Origin: Spirochaetes bacterium GWE1_32_154
GTDB lineage: Bacteria > Spirochaetota > GWE2-31-10
DNA: 64,000 nucleotides
Assembly (NCBI GenBank): GCA_001829315.1
Contig: MIAY01000025.1
Span: 124,928-188,927, forward strand
Direction of reading: 5' to 3'
The notes beneath the pieces were generated by a model, which did not search any database, was not told the origin of the DNA, and saw only the letters and a list, made by a program, of their open reading frames with translations. Below, one piece after another: positions 28,589 through 39,035 of the stretch (position 1 is its first letter; the number at the start of each line of letters is the position of its first letter). The translations under genes and the position numbers were made by a program.

Positions 28589-29674
28589 TTAACCTCTTTT
28601 TTTCAGTTGTTCTTCCATAATTCCTACTACTCTTGAGAAAAAGAGTGTAAGTATGAGATACACTAATGCAATAACTGTATATGTTTCAAAGTAGTAAAAT
28701 GTTTTGGATGCATATTCTCTTCCTCTTCGCAATAAATCAGCTACGGCAAGAATTGAAACAAGTGATGAATCTTTTAACAGTGCTATAAATTCATTTCCAA
28801 TTGGCGGTAATACAACTTTAAAAGTCTGAGGAAGAATAATTTTCATAATCGCCTGTGATCGTGTCATTCCAAGTGCCAGAGCTGCTTCCATCTGACCTTT
28901 TGGTATTGACTGAATGCCGGCCCGGAAAATCTCACCGATATACGCTCCGTAACAAACCGACATTGCGATAACGGCTGAGGCAATACCTTCTATGTTTACA
29001 ATTTTTGCCAAGGCATAGTATATGTAGAATAGCTGTACAAGAAGCGGAATCCCCCGTATGATTTCAACGTATATTGTTGCGATTCTATTAATGAATGTAA
29101 TTCTTGAAATACGTCCGAGACCGACTAACAGACCTATGAGGGACGCAAAAAATATAGCAAGAACGGTAACGATGAATGTTGTTTTAATTCCGTCAGGAAC
29201 AAATTTCAGTGCTTCTGCAAAAGGGTTTATCAAATATACCGAATATATTGTATCAAGTACAAAAACCTTTTCTTTTTCACTTAAACCCGGTGAAATTTCA
29301 AATATATCACTCTTTTCATCATACATATACAATGACATAAATTTCTTTTGTATGTTTGTCTTTCGTACAGGTTTGATAATTCGCTCTCTAAATACATTGC
29401 CCGGTATTGTAGAAACTGACAACTCATTTTTGATGTTGTTATGTGACTCTAAAGTAACTGATTGATTAATTGTGTATGATACAAAAACCATGATTCTACG
29501 AAGATTTGATTCAGAAAAAAAGAATAAAATAAATAAGAGAGCAATAGCACCGACAAATGATATTCGCCATGCTGAAAAAATGGTGTTCTCATTCCTTTCA
29601 GGAACGAGAACACCATCGGTCATATCAATTTTAAAACTATTCTGCTGATTTGTATTAGTGTCTATCGCAGCCAT
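28589..29674 (-). CDS. Polar amino-acid ABC transporter permease with N-terminal extension
   Basis: '[34 protein letters not shown]', '[34 protein letters not shown]'. Confidence 0.93.
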   Translation of the reverse strand: MAAIDTNTNQQNSFKIDMTDGVLVPERNENTIFSAWRISFVGAIALLFILFFFSESNLRRIMVFVSYTINQSVTLESHNNIKNELSVSTIPGNVFRERIIKPVRKTNIQKKFMSLYMYDEKSDIFEISPGLSEKEKVFVLDTIYSVYLINPFAEALKFVPDGIKTTFIVTVLAIFFASLIGLLVGLGRISRITFINRIATIYVEIIRGIPLLVQLFYIYYALAKIVNIEGIASAVIAMSVCYGAYIGEIFRAGIQSIPKGQMEAALALGMTRSQAIMKIILPQTFKVVLPPIGNEFIALLKDSSLVSILAVADLLRRGREYASKTFYYFETYTVIALVYLILTLFFSRVVGIMEEQLKKRG

Positions 29675-30420
29675 TTTTTCTCAATTTCCTTGTATTTATC
29701 AGTTCCAAGAACTAATTCAATACCGGCATTAATTAAATCAAGCGCTTTTTTATTACCTTTTTGAATTGCGATGCCATAGAATTCATCAGTAAAGGGAACA
29801 CCGACAATTTTCAATTTACCTTTGTATCCGGGATTTTGCAGTGCGTAATTTGCTGCAATAGGTGTGTCTGCAACAACACCGTCTAATCTTCCGTTTATGA
29901 GATCTTCAATAGCGAGTCCTAATTCATCATAATTTTTGCTGATAATAAGAGGGTTTTTTGTTATTTCTAAAGCCCCTGTTGTTCCAATTTGTGCACCAAG
30001 TTTTTTTTCTTGAAAATCAGCCATTGTGGTAAGACCTTCACTTTCTGCTCTTACGATAATAACTTGACCGGCGTTGATATATGGTGTAGAAAAATCCATT
30101 TGCTGTTTTCTTTCATCAGTAATTGTTACCGATGAAATAACACCGTCATATTTTTTACTGTTTAACCCTGTAAAGATTCCATCCCAGGCAACATTTTTTA
30201 CTTCTACTTCAAACCCGGCAGCTTCACCAACCGCTTTTATAAAATCAATATCAAAACCGACAATATTTTTATTTTCATCAACCATTTCCATAGGTGGCCA
30301 TGTTGCATCGGTAGCAAAAACGAGTTTTGTAATATTCAAGTCAGATTTTTTCTTACAACCTGCAAGTGACAGAGTCATGCTGACTGCTATTAAAAGTAAT
30401 AGTAAATTTTTGAATTTCAT
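29662..30420 (-). CDS. Amino-acid ABC transporter substrate-binding lipoprotein
   Basis: Lipobox 'LSLAGCKKK'; 'VFATDATWPPMEMVDENKNIVGFDIDFIKAV'. Confidence 0.94.
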   Translation of the reverse strand: MKFKNLLLLLIAVSMTLSLAGCKKKSDLNITKLVFATDATWPPMEMVDENKNIVGFDIDFIKAVGEAAGFEVEVKNVAWDGIFTGLNSKKYDGVISSVTITDERKQQMDFSTPYINAGQVIIVRAESEGLTTMADFQEKKLGAQIGTTGALEITKNPLIISKNYDELGLAIEDLINGRLDGVVADTPIAANYALQNPGYKGKLKIVGVPFTDEFYGIAIQKGNKKALDLINAGIELVLGTDKYKEIEKKWLR

Positions 30421-30659
30421 AGTAACTCCTTGTGTGGTGAATTTTAAAACAATGAGGCTTAAAAATCAAGTGTTATGTGGGAAATAAAATAAATAATAGG
30501 TATCGTATAAAGCACCTCATATATTATTCAGATTTTACAAAATCGAAGTGTTATTGCAATTTTAAATAACATATTCATTGAATAACTTGAATTTGAATTG
30601 ATAATATATTTTGAATATCGCTCCCCAATCAGATAATAAATATTTTACTAATATTTCAT

Positions 30660-30688
30660 TTTACAAAAAAATCTATATATAATATAAT
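30660..30688 (+). promoter_or_regulatory. Predicted sigma70-type promoter for pnp
   Basis: TTTACA-17 bp-TATAAT, followed by AAGGAG RBS and ATG at 30720. Confidence 0.7.
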
Positions 30689-30719
30689 GATTTTCACATA
30701 AGGAAGATAAGGAGTAATA

Positions 30720-32891
30720 ATGCGAGTAATTAATGAAAAAAAAATAATGATAGGCGGAAAAGAGCTTATTATTAAAACCGGAGAGTATGCACACCAGGCA
30801 AATGGTAGTGTAACATTACAATGTGGAGAGACCGTTATACAGGCTGTTGTTGTAATGGGCCCGGAAAAAAATGATATGGATTTTTTCCCTTTACAGGTTG
30901 AATATAAAGAAAATCTTTACGCTGCAGGTAAAATAAAAGGCAGTAAGTTTACTAAAAGACCGGGCAGACCGACCGATGAATCAATTCTTAAAGGTCGAAT
31001 TATTGACAGATCAATACGACCTATGTTTCCTAAAGATTTTTCAAGAGAAGTTCAGGTTGTAATCAATGTTCTTGCTATCGATTATCATCATCCACATGAT
31101 GTCTTGAGTTTAACAGCTGTTGTTGCAGCGTTAGCAATAAGTGATATACCATTTGATTGTAATTTAGGTGGTCTTCGAGTTAGTAGAGTTGATGGTGCAT
31201 TAGTTATTAATCCGACACTTGAACAATATGCAAAACAGGATTTTGAACTGGTTCTTGCCGGTAATGATAAAAAAATTGTTATGATAGAGTCAGCAGGTAA
31301 ATTTATTACCGATGATGATATGTTAGGTGCTTTTAAAGCGTCATTTGAGCCTCTTGGAACTATTGCAAAAGCAATGAAAGAAATGGAAAAAGACTTTGGT
31401 ATTAAGAAAGTTTCTTATACAGATACGCCGGTTAATCAGGCTGTAATCGATAAGATTAAAGCAGTTGCCGATGAAAAAATCGAGTTTTTCTTTAAAGGCC
31501 AGGCTGATGGTTCAATTTATAGAAAACAGTTTGATGTGTATGTTCAGGAACCGGTTCTTGCTTTATTCACAGAAGAAGAATTGGAATCAACCTATTCAAA
31601 AAAAGATATTCTAACATGCATCGATTATATATTCAAAAAAACAGTACGAAAAAATCTGCTTGTTAATAAAAGAAGACTTGACGGCCGGGGTATTACAGAA
31701 GTCAGAGAGATTGAATGTCAAGTTGGTGTTTTACCGCGAATTCATGGTTCTTCAATGTTTTTACGAGGAGAAACTCAGGTTTTAAATATTTTAACACTTG
31801 GAGCTCCCGGAGAAGAACAACTTATTGAAAATATGGAAGGCGAAGAAAAGAAACGATATATACACGCCTACAGTGCATTACCTTTCTCTGTCGGTGAATG
31901 TGGCAGAATGTCAGGCCCGGGCAGAAGAGAAATCGGTCATGGTGCATTAGCTGAGAAAGCATTAGAGCCTGTTTTACCAAATGCAGAACAATTTCCTTAT
32001 GTTATCAGATTAGTTTCTGAAGTAATGGGACAAAACGGTTCTTCATCAATGGGGTCAACGTGTGCTTCTTCACTTGCATTAATGGATGCCGGCGTACCGA
32101 TTAAATCTCATGTAGCCGGTATTTCAGTAGGGCTTATTACCGGTGAGACTGATGATGATTTTATCACGATGACAGATATTCAGGGGCAGGAAGATTTTAG
32201 TGGTGATATGGATTTTAAAGTAACCGGAAATTATGATGGTATTACTGCAATTCAGATGGATACTAAAATTAAAGGTTTAACGTATGCGATTATTGAAAAA
32301 TCAATCAGACAGGCACATGAAGCAAGAAATACAATACTTGATAAAATGTATGCTGCTATCAAAGAACCAAGGGGTGATGTTTCTGCATTCGCACCACGAA
32401 TTGAATCATTATCAATTCCATCTGAAAGTATTGCAGCAGTAATCGGTTCAGGCGGAAAAGTAATTAAATATTTATGCGCTGAATATGATGTTATAATTAA
32501 CATTGAAGATGATGGTTCTGCAAGTATTGCCGGTGTTAATAAAGAAAAGCTTGAAGAAGCAAAAAGAGTTATTAAAGGTATAATTTCAGATCCTGTGGCT
32601 GGCGAGATATACGAAGCAAAAGTTGTTAGAATTATGGATTTTGGTGCTTTCGTAGAGATTTTCCCTGGTAAAGAAGGTCTTGTTCATATTTCAAAATTGT
32701 CAAAAGAAAGAGTCAACAATGTTAATGATATAGTTAAAGTCGGACAGAAAGTTCAGGTTAAATTACTGGAAATTGATGGTCAGAGAAGATTGAACTTTTC
32801 TATGAATCTTGATGATGAAGTTATTGCTGCGTCAGAAAGAAGAGATGTGAGAACTGATTCAAGAAGACCTTTTAATAATAACAGAAGATAA
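30720..32891 (+). CDS. pnp: Polyribonucleotide nucleotidyltransferase
   Basis: 'RPGRPTDESILKGRIIDRSIRPMFP', 'GRREIGHGALAEKAL', KH ('AVIGSGGKVIK') and S1 ('DFGAFVEIFPGKEGLVHISKL') domains. Confidence 0.98.
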   Translation: MRVINEKKIMIGGKELIIKTGEYAHQANGSVTLQCGETVIQAVVVMGPEKNDMDFFPLQVEYKENLYAAGKIKGSKFTKRPGRPTDESILKGRIIDRSIRPMFPKDFSREVQVVINVLAIDYHHPHDVLSLTAVVAALAISDIPFDCNLGGLRVSRVDGALVINPTLEQYAKQDFELVLAGNDKKIVMIESAGKFITDDDMLGAFKASFEPLGTIAKAMKEMEKDFGIKKVSYTDTPVNQAVIDKIKAVADEKIEFFFKGQADGSIYRKQFDVYVQEPVLALFTEEELESTYSKKDILTCIDYIFKKTVRKNLLVNKRRLDGRGITEVREIECQVGVLPRIHGSSMFLRGETQVLNILTLGAPGEEQLIENMEGEEKKRYIHAYSALPFSVGECGRMSGPGRREIGHGALAEKALEPVLPNAEQFPYVIRLVSEVMGQNGSSSMGSTCASSLALMDAGVPIKSHVAGISVGLITGETDDDFITMTDIQGQEDFSGDMDFKVTGNYDGITAIQMDTKIKGLTYAIIEKSIRQAHEARNTILDKMYAAIKEPRGDVSAFAPRIESLSIPSESIAAVIGSGGKVIKYLCAEYDVIINIEDDGSASIAGVNKEKLEEAKRVIKGIISDPVAGEIYEAKVVRIMDFGAFVEIFPGKEGLVHISKLSKERVNNVNDIVKVGQKVQVKLLEIDGQRRLNFSMNLDDEVIAASERRDVRTDSRRPFNNNRR

Positions 32892-32903
32892 TAAAAAAAT
32901 AAT

Positions 32904-32939
32904 AGTGCCATAAAAAACAATTATGTTTTTTATGGCACT
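32904..32939. terminator. 16-bp perfect hairpin downstream of pnp
   Basis: AGTGCCATAAAAAACA-ATTA-TGTTTTTTATGGCACT; A-run upstream, no T-run downstream, so a plus-strand terminator role is uncertain. Confidence 0.65.
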
Positions 32940-32958
32940 CAATTTATAAGGAGATGGT

Positions 32959-33180
32959 ATGATAACTAAATCAAACGATGTTGCATTTGAGCAAGCTATG
33001 AAAGCTATGGAGAGGAAAATACGTGATATTAGTGAAACTGTTTCTGCGAATATAATACCGGAAACGAAACAGATGTTAATTGGTAATATTTTTAAGACAA
33101 TTGTAGTGGCATTTACAATCGGACTTATTTCCGGCTTAATGATGTCGCTATTTGGAAGGCACAGTGGAAAAAGAAAATAA
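32959..33180 (+). CDS. Small membrane-anchored hypothetical protein
   Basis: AGGAG RBS; single C-terminal TM. Confidence 0.6.
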   Translation: MITKSNDVAFEQAMKAMERKIRDISETVSANIIPETKQMLIGNIFKTIVVAFTIGLISGLMMSLFGRHSGKRK

Positions 33181-33496
33181 AAAAAGTAAGCTTAAATTTG
33201 GCATTTTAAAAAGAATATTGTCACCCGTTACTTTTGTATCAGAAATTCTAATTGACGGTGCTGTGAAAGAAATTTCCGCTGTCGTAAAAAAATATGTTAT
33301 CGTTGGTGTTAACTTTTTACTATCCTTATTATTCTTTTTCTTTTTCTGGTTATCTTTTAATGTTTTATTTGTATTTGGTTTAAACAAGTTCTTCGGGTTG
33401 GATTATTTTTTATCAGTTCTTATAATCATGAGTGTAAATCTTGTTTGCAGTATTGTTTTTTTCTTAATGGCAAAATCAAAACTTAATCAAAAATAA
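33164..33496 (+). CDS. Small membrane protein (holin/DUF1469-like topology)
   Basis: GTG start with GGAAGG RBS overlapping the upstream gene; two TM segments. Confidence 0.5.
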   Translation: MEKENKKSKLKFGILKRILSPVTFVSEILIDGAVKEISAVVKKYVIVGVNFLLSLLFFFFFWLSFNVLFVFGLNKFFGLDYFLSVLIIMSVNLVCSIVFFLMAKSKLNQK

Positions 33497-33533
33497 TGGA
33501 ATGTAAAATCTACGCACATTACGGTGGTACCCT

Positions 33534-34829
33534 ATGAGAGCTGTTGATTTGATTATTAAGAAAAGAAACAATGAGATTTTATCAAAAGATGAAATTGATT
33601 TTATGATTAATGGCTATGTAAACAATACAATACCTGATTACCAGGTCGCATCTTTTCTGATGGCAATTTTTTTTAACGGTTTATCTTTTGAAGAAACAAA
33701 AATTCTAACAGATTCAATGATCAAATCAGGTGAAAAACTTGATTTTTCTTATTTTACCGGAATAAAAGTTGATAAACATTCAACGGGCGGGGTGGGTGAC
33801 AAATTAAGTTTGATTATTGCCCCGATTGCTGCAAGTTGTGGATGTATTATTCCGATGATGAGTGGTAGAGGTCTGGGGCATACCGGCGGTACTCTTGATA
33901 AATTTGAATCGATTCCCTGGTATAATGTATTTCCTGATCCTAAAACTATTGATACAATACTAAACGAATGTTCTTTTGTGATGATGGGCCAGACAGATAC
34001 TTTCGTACCCGCTGATAAAAAAATATATGCTCTTCGGGATGTAACCGGCACTGTTGAGTCAATTCCATTAATTACTGCCTCAATTATGTCTAAAAAAATA
34101 GCTGAAGGTTCAAATGCTCTTGTTATTGATTTAAAATGCGGAAAAGGTGCGTTCATGAAAACTAAAAATGACGCTCTATGTCTTGCGGAATTCATGATGG
34201 GTGTCAGTAAGGCGTCAGGTGTTGATATGAGGGTTGTTATCAGTGATATGAATACGCCTTTAGGTCGTGAAGTTGGTAATTATAACGAGGTGATTGAAAG
34301 TTATGAAGCTCTTTCGGGGCGGGGTGAATTAAGAATGATGGAATTAGCTTATCGTCTTGCAGGCTGGATGATTTTTATTTCACAAAAAGCCGGTTCGATT
34401 GAAGAAGGTGTTTATAAAGCAAAAAATGCTGTTGAGTCCGGGGCTGCTCTTGATTATTTTATGAGAAATATTACACTGCAGGGTGGGGATATTGATTATA
34501 TTACCCATCCTAAAGTTTTATATAGTAAATCGGTGAGGGTTAAAGCGAACAAAACCGGGTATATTAATTCCATAGATGCATACAAAATTGGAATTGCTTC
34601 CATGTATATAGAGTGCGGGCGCAAAACAAAAGATTCACCTATTGATCACTATGCCGGTATATCGTTGTTGAAACTTGTTGGCGAGTATGTTACAAGTGGT
34701 GATGAAATATTCAATATTACATATAACCGTGGCGATATTGAAAATTGCTTAGTGTTATGTAACGACGCAATTGTGATCGATGAACAAAAAATGAATATAG
34801 AAAGTATAATTATAGAGGAATTAGGTTAA
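33534..34829 (+). CDS. Thymidine/pyrimidine-nucleoside phosphorylase
   Basis: 'KVDKHSTGGVGDKLSLIIAPIAASCG', 'SGRGLGHTGGTLDKFESI'. Confidence 0.96.
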   Translation: MRAVDLIIKKRNNEILSKDEIDFMINGYVNNTIPDYQVASFLMAIFFNGLSFEETKILTDSMIKSGEKLDFSYFTGIKVDKHSTGGVGDKLSLIIAPIAASCGCIIPMMSGRGLGHTGGTLDKFESIPWYNVFPDPKTIDTILNECSFVMMGQTDTFVPADKKIYALRDVTGTVESIPLITASIMSKKIAEGSNALVIDLKCGKGAFMKTKNDALCLAEFMMGVSKASGVDMRVVISDMNTPLGREVGNYNEVIESYEALSGRGELRMMELAYRLAGWMIFISQKAGSIEEGVYKAKNAVESGAALDYFMRNITLQGGDIDYITHPKVLYSKSVRVKANKTGYINSIDAYKIGIASMYIECGRKTKDSPIDHYAGISLLKLVGEYVTSGDEIFNITYNRGDIENCLVLCNDAIVIDEQKMNIESIIIEELG

Positions 34830-34836
34830 GTTATTT

Positions 34837-36726
34837 ATGAAAGTATTAAAAAAAGAAATTGATATTGATTTTGTAAAAAAATGGATTGATCGCGGGCTAA
34901 ATCCGATTGTTCTTTCTATATTAAATAGACGTGGAATTAAAACAGATAATGATTTGTATCGATTTCTTAATTCCAATAAAGCGGGTATGATTCCGTCTCC
35001 TTTTATATTTGAGGGGATTGAAAAAGCGTATCAACGAATTGCAGATGCAGTAATGAATAAAGAAAAGATTCTGGTATTTGGCGACAGGGATGTTGATGGT
35101 GTAACTTCTGTTCATATACTTACACAATTTTTAAAAAGTATTAATGCCGATGTTGATTTTATTGTACCGGTTGGAGCTGATCCGTATGGGGTGAATCCTG
35201 AGAGTATTAAGAATTGGCCCGGCAAATACGGCCTTGTTATCACTGTTGATTGTGGTATTACCAATGTTGATGAAGTTGCATTTCTTAAACAGAATGGCAT
35301 TGACACAATTATTTTAGATCATCATCATGTTCATGAAAAAATCCCTTTTGCATATTCAATTATAAATCCTAAATATCAAATCAATTATGAAATGTCGGAT
35401 ATGGCAGCTTGTGTTGTAGTTTTCCTTTTTGTTATGGGATGGTATTTTTGGAAATCTGAATATTTTAACCGGGTTTATTACATTAAATATAACGGGACTG
35501 AATATACAATTAAAAATCTGCTTTTTATTGAATCTGAAAAGTATGATAAAGACATGACTGATTATTTTAGTAAACGTTTTGTTTCTTCCAAAACGTTTAT
35601 TGATGATAGTATTGAAAAAGATGAATTACTGGTTTTATTTAAAGATGAAATTTTTAAATCGATTCCCGGTTTTTCCAAAATAATTGAAAGTTATATTCAA
35701 TTTGCAACATTAGGAACAATTGCTGATATTATGCCATTAGTCGGTATCAATAGAGTCATTGTATCTCTCGGAGTTGATTTGATACGAAAGTCACCTGAGA
35801 ATGCAATAAAAATGCTGATTGAAAAGAATGGTATTGATGGTTCGATTATTACTGCAACCGATATTGCATGGAAGATTACACCGATTTTGAATTCTCCCGG
35901 TCGTATGGGTGATGCCAGGTTTGCTGTTGATTTTTTAGCAAGCGGTAGTGATAATCTTGCTACTACAATTTTATTAATGAATGATGAGCGAAGAAAGCAA
36001 GGTGATGAGGCGTACAATTCATTGATTAACGATGTTGATGAGAATGCACAATTATATGATAATAAAATAAATGTTTTTGAAAGCAGAAGTATTTCACGCG
36101 GTGTTATTGGTATTACCGCAAATAAGATTTCTGAGTTTACCGGAAGACCGGCGATAGTTTGTGCTGTGGATGATGAGATTACAATCGGATCTATGCGTGG
36201 TGATCTTACATGCCATCTTGTTGAATACTTAGATGGCGCAAAAGCTATTCTTGATGAATTCGGCGGGCATAAATTTGCAGCGGGTTTTCGATTGAAAACG
36301 AAAAATTTTGAGGCTTTCAAAGAGTTTGTTAAACAAAGTTCTCATTTGCTGATAAGCGGTGTTGTTGAAAGTGACGGTTTATCAATTGATGCTGAGATTC
36401 CGGTGCAGTACTTATCGGATAATCTCTATTCTGATATATCCATCATAGAACCATATGGTGAATGTAATGAAATGCCGCTTTTATATACAAAAAGTATTAC
36501 GGTAGAAAACTTTTCTGTTGTAGGAAAAGATCAGAGTCATTTAAAACTGACATTAAATACCGGTTCCGGTGTTTTGAATGCTGTATATTGGGGGAAGGCG
36601 GGTTGGTTTAAGTCTCTTCATAATGAAAGTAATCATTATGATATTGTATATAAAATAGATTTGAATCATTTTAAGGGTAATATTACAGTTCAACTTAAAA
36701 TAGTGAATATGGAATTGAGTGTTTAG
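34837..36726 (+). CDS. recJ: Single-stranded-DNA-specific exonuclease RecJ
   Basis: 'FGDRDVDGVTSVHIL', 'ITVDCGITN', 'ILDHHHV', 'ATLGTIADIMPL'. Confidence 0.92.
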   Translation: MKVLKKEIDIDFVKKWIDRGLNPIVLSILNRRGIKTDNDLYRFLNSNKAGMIPSPFIFEGIEKAYQRIADAVMNKEKILVFGDRDVDGVTSVHILTQFLKSINADVDFIVPVGADPYGVNPESIKNWPGKYGLVITVDCGITNVDEVAFLKQNGIDTIILDHHHVHEKIPFAYSIINPKYQINYEMSDMAACVVVFLFVMGWYFWKSEYFNRVYYIKYNGTEYTIKNLLFIESEKYDKDMTDYFSKRFVSSKTFIDDSIEKDELLVLFKDEIFKSIPGFSKIIESYIQFATLGTIADIMPLVGINRVIVSLGVDLIRKSPENAIKMLIEKNGIDGSIITATDIAWKITPILNSPGRMGDARFAVDFLASGSDNLATTILLMNDERRKQGDEAYNSLINDVDENAQLYDNKINVFESRSISRGVIGITANKISEFTGRPAIVCAVDDEITIGSMRGDLTCHLVEYLDGAKAILDEFGGHKFAAGFRLKTKNFEAFKEFVKQSSHLLISGVVESDGLSIDAEIPVQYLSDNLYSDISIIEPYGECNEMPLLYTKSITVENFSVVGKDQSHLKLTLNTGSGVLNAVYWGKAGWFKSLHNESNHYDIVYKIDLNHFKGNITVQLKIVNMELSV

Positions 36727-36735
36727 GAGTTAATT

Positions 36736-37839
36736 GTGGAATTTGTAAATCCTCTTGTTGCTTTGATTGATAGAAATGCTTTAAAAAATAATATAGATTT
36801 TATTAGGAAATTGTATCCTGATAAAGAAATAATTCTGCCGGTAAAAGCTAATGGGTATGGTCATGATGATTTGCTCATTGTTAATGAAGCCGCCACGTCG
36901 GGTGTGAGAATGTTCGCAGTAGCCCGTGTTGATGAAGGTGTTACGTTAAGAGAAAAGGGTGTTGTTTTCCCTATTCTTATACTCGGTGTTGAACGCGGTG
37001 AGAATGTAAAACTTGCGATTAAACATTCAATAGAGTTGTCTGTTTCAGATTTAGCGAATCTTATTGAAATTGAGAAGGTTGCAAGTGAAGTCGGGGTGAA
37101 AGTAAAAGTTCATATTCTTGTTGATACAGGAATGTCAAGGATGGGTGTCGAATTATCAGAGTTGAAATCAATTATTCAATGTATTAAGAAGTCTGAATAT
37201 TTACATTTAGCGAGTGTTTTTACTCATTTTGCCCGAAGTGACGAGAGTGTTTTTTCTATAAAAGAGCAACTTGTTATTTTTGAAAATGCACGGACAATTT
37301 TTTTAGAACATGACCTGATACCTGATTTTTTTCACTGTTCTAATTCAGGTGGTATTGAGAATTATAATGGACCGGATTGGACAAATGCTGTGAGGCCCGG
37401 TATTATGGTCTATGGGTATTCGCAAAAAATCGGTGGATCGGATAGTCTTATTCCGGTTATGACGCTTACTGCGAAAGTTATTCACTGTAAGGATGTTAAG
37501 AAAAATCGGGCTGTCGGCTACGGGCATACTTTTATTACATCTAAAGATGTGAGGCTTGCGACTGTTTCTATCGGCTATGCCGACGGATTGCCACGAATTT
37601 GTTCTAATAATCTCGTTGTTAGAATAAATGGCAAGGATTATAAACAATGTGGTCGGATCAGTATGGATTTAACGGTTGTTGAGGTTGATAAAAAGGTTAA
37701 TGTCGGAGATACCGTGTATATTTTCGGAAGTCCGAAATATGCCCCTTTAAATGCAAATGATATTGCAAATAGATCAGGAACTATCAGTTATGAGATTTTA
37801 ACCGGAATCGGTAATCGCTGTTTAAGGAAAATACTATGA
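36736..37839 (+). CDS. alr: Alanine racemase
   Basis: 'PVKANGYGHDDLLI', 'VDTGMSRMGVE', 'VRPGIMVYGY', 'IGYADGLPR', 'CGRISMDLTVV'. Confidence 0.96.
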   Translation: MEFVNPLVALIDRNALKNNIDFIRKLYPDKEIILPVKANGYGHDDLLIVNEAATSGVRMFAVARVDEGVTLREKGVVFPILILGVERGENVKLAIKHSIELSVSDLANLIEIEKVASEVGVKVKVHILVDTGMSRMGVELSELKSIIQCIKKSEYLHLASVFTHFARSDESVFSIKEQLVIFENARTIFLEHDLIPDFFHCSNSGGIENYNGPDWTNAVRPGIMVYGYSQKIGGSDSLIPVMTLTAKVIHCKDVKKNRAVGYGHTFITSKDVRLATVSIGYADGLPRICSNNLVVRINGKDYKQCGRISMDLTVVEVDKKVNVGDTVYIFGSPKYAPLNANDIANRSGTISYEILTGIGNRCLRKIL

Positions 37840-38243
37840 TAAACCATGTTCGTTATGATGAAAGTCAGCTGACATTTAGTTTTGTTAAGTCTTCAGGTCC
37901 CGGCGGACAGAATGTAAATAAGGTATCTACTGCTTGCGAGCTTCGATATAATATTGTTAATGATGTTATTATTTCTCATTTTATTAAGAATAGATTAATG
38001 ATTCTTGCAAAAAACCGGTTATCAAAAGATGGTTTTTTAATTATTCAGGGTAATGAATACCGTACTCAAGAACAAAATAAACAGGCTGTTTTGAACAGGT
38101 TGTACGGCTTGTTACAGCAGGCAAAAATTATTCCTAAAAGAAGAGTTAGTACAAAACCTACTAAGTCGTCCGTTGAAAAAAGAGTTTCAGAAAAAAAACA
38201 GCGAAGCGTTTTAAAGAATTTTCGAAAGGATGTTTTTGAATAA
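37836..38243 (+). CDS. GGQ-domain peptide chain release factor-like protein (ArfB/YaeJ-type)
   Basis: 'KSSGPGGQNVNKVSTACELRYNI', basic C-terminal tail. Confidence 0.88.
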   Translation: MINHVRYDESQLTFSFVKSSGPGGQNVNKVSTACELRYNIVNDVIISHFIKNRLMILAKNRLSKDGFLIIQGNEYRTQEQNKQAVLNRLYGLLQQAKIIPKRRVSTKPTKSSVEKRVSEKKQRSVLKNFRKDVFE

Positions 38244-38403
38244 GGTCGTGCTATGATTTACTTTCTGTTTTCTATTTTTTTTGTGTACTTATGCAGATAG
38301 CTGAAATTTTTATGTAGAAAAACTTCCGGCTGAATAAAATTATTGTATTTGATTTGGTATTTTTTCTTTAATTATTCAGGAAATTTTGGGTGATTTGTTG
38401 TTT

Positions 38404-38892
38404 TTATGGGAATCCGTAAATTGTTTGTATTACATTGTTATCTGTGATTATTAATATACGGCTTATTTTATTTACAGCATCTAACATATGTGTCTGAATA
38501 TTTGAACAAACCCAAACTCTCCCCTCAGAATATTTTTTGAAAATCTCTAAAATCTCTATAATCGTATTTCTAAATCGAATTAAATACAGTCTTAGAAATC
38601 TTCTTAATAAACATGCAATACTAAATGTTCCAAATCTATAATGTAAATAGCGAAGTTTATTGTAAAACTCAACCTCTAATTTCACAATAATATTTTCAGA
38701 AAAATCCGTTTCACAGTCATCTAAAATAAAATCTGAAGGAAACAGATCGATTTCATTAATTACTACCATCATTTTTTTTAGAATCTGATTAATAACAACT
38801 GATTGGTCTAATCCGAAATATGCTCCCCTCCATTTTAAAACAGAAAGTAAATATTGATCTATTTTAAAATGAAATCTATGATACATAGTCAT
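38404..38892 (-). CDS. Hypothetical protein with two similar MetJ/Arc-like segments
   Basis: 'FKIDQYLLSVLKWRGAYFGLDQSVVINQILKKM' and 'VKLEVEFYNKLRYLHYRFGTFSIACLLRRFLRLYL'. Confidence 0.5.
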   Translation of the reverse strand: MTMYHRFHFKIDQYLLSVLKWRGAYFGLDQSVVINQILKKMMVVINEIDLFPSDFILDDCETDFSENIIVKLEVEFYNKLRYLHYRFGTFSIACLLRRFLRLYLIRFRNTIIEILEIFKKYSEGRVWVCSNIQTHMLDAVNKISRILIITDNNVIQTIYGFP

Positions 38893-38970
38893 GTCGCCCC
38901 CAAAAGATTTTTTATTTATATAATTAAATGCTTGAAAAGTGATTTTTCAATACAAAAATTAAAAAAAAAC

Positions 38971-38999
38971 TTGACGATTATGTTAGAATAAACTAATAT
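38971..38999 (+). promoter_or_regulatory. Predicted promoter of the feo operon, overlapping a TTAG-N6-CTAA inverted repeat
   Basis: TTGACG-17 bp-TAATAT. Confidence 0.55.
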
Positions 39000-39035
39000 T
39001 ATTACACGAGTCTATTATGTGTTTGGAGAATCAAG

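Noticed and set aside
30451-30478. AATGAGGCTTAAAAATCAAGTGTTATG resembling the left end of composite C1
   Set aside because: Short and diverged; no paired arm found, so not listed as a copy.
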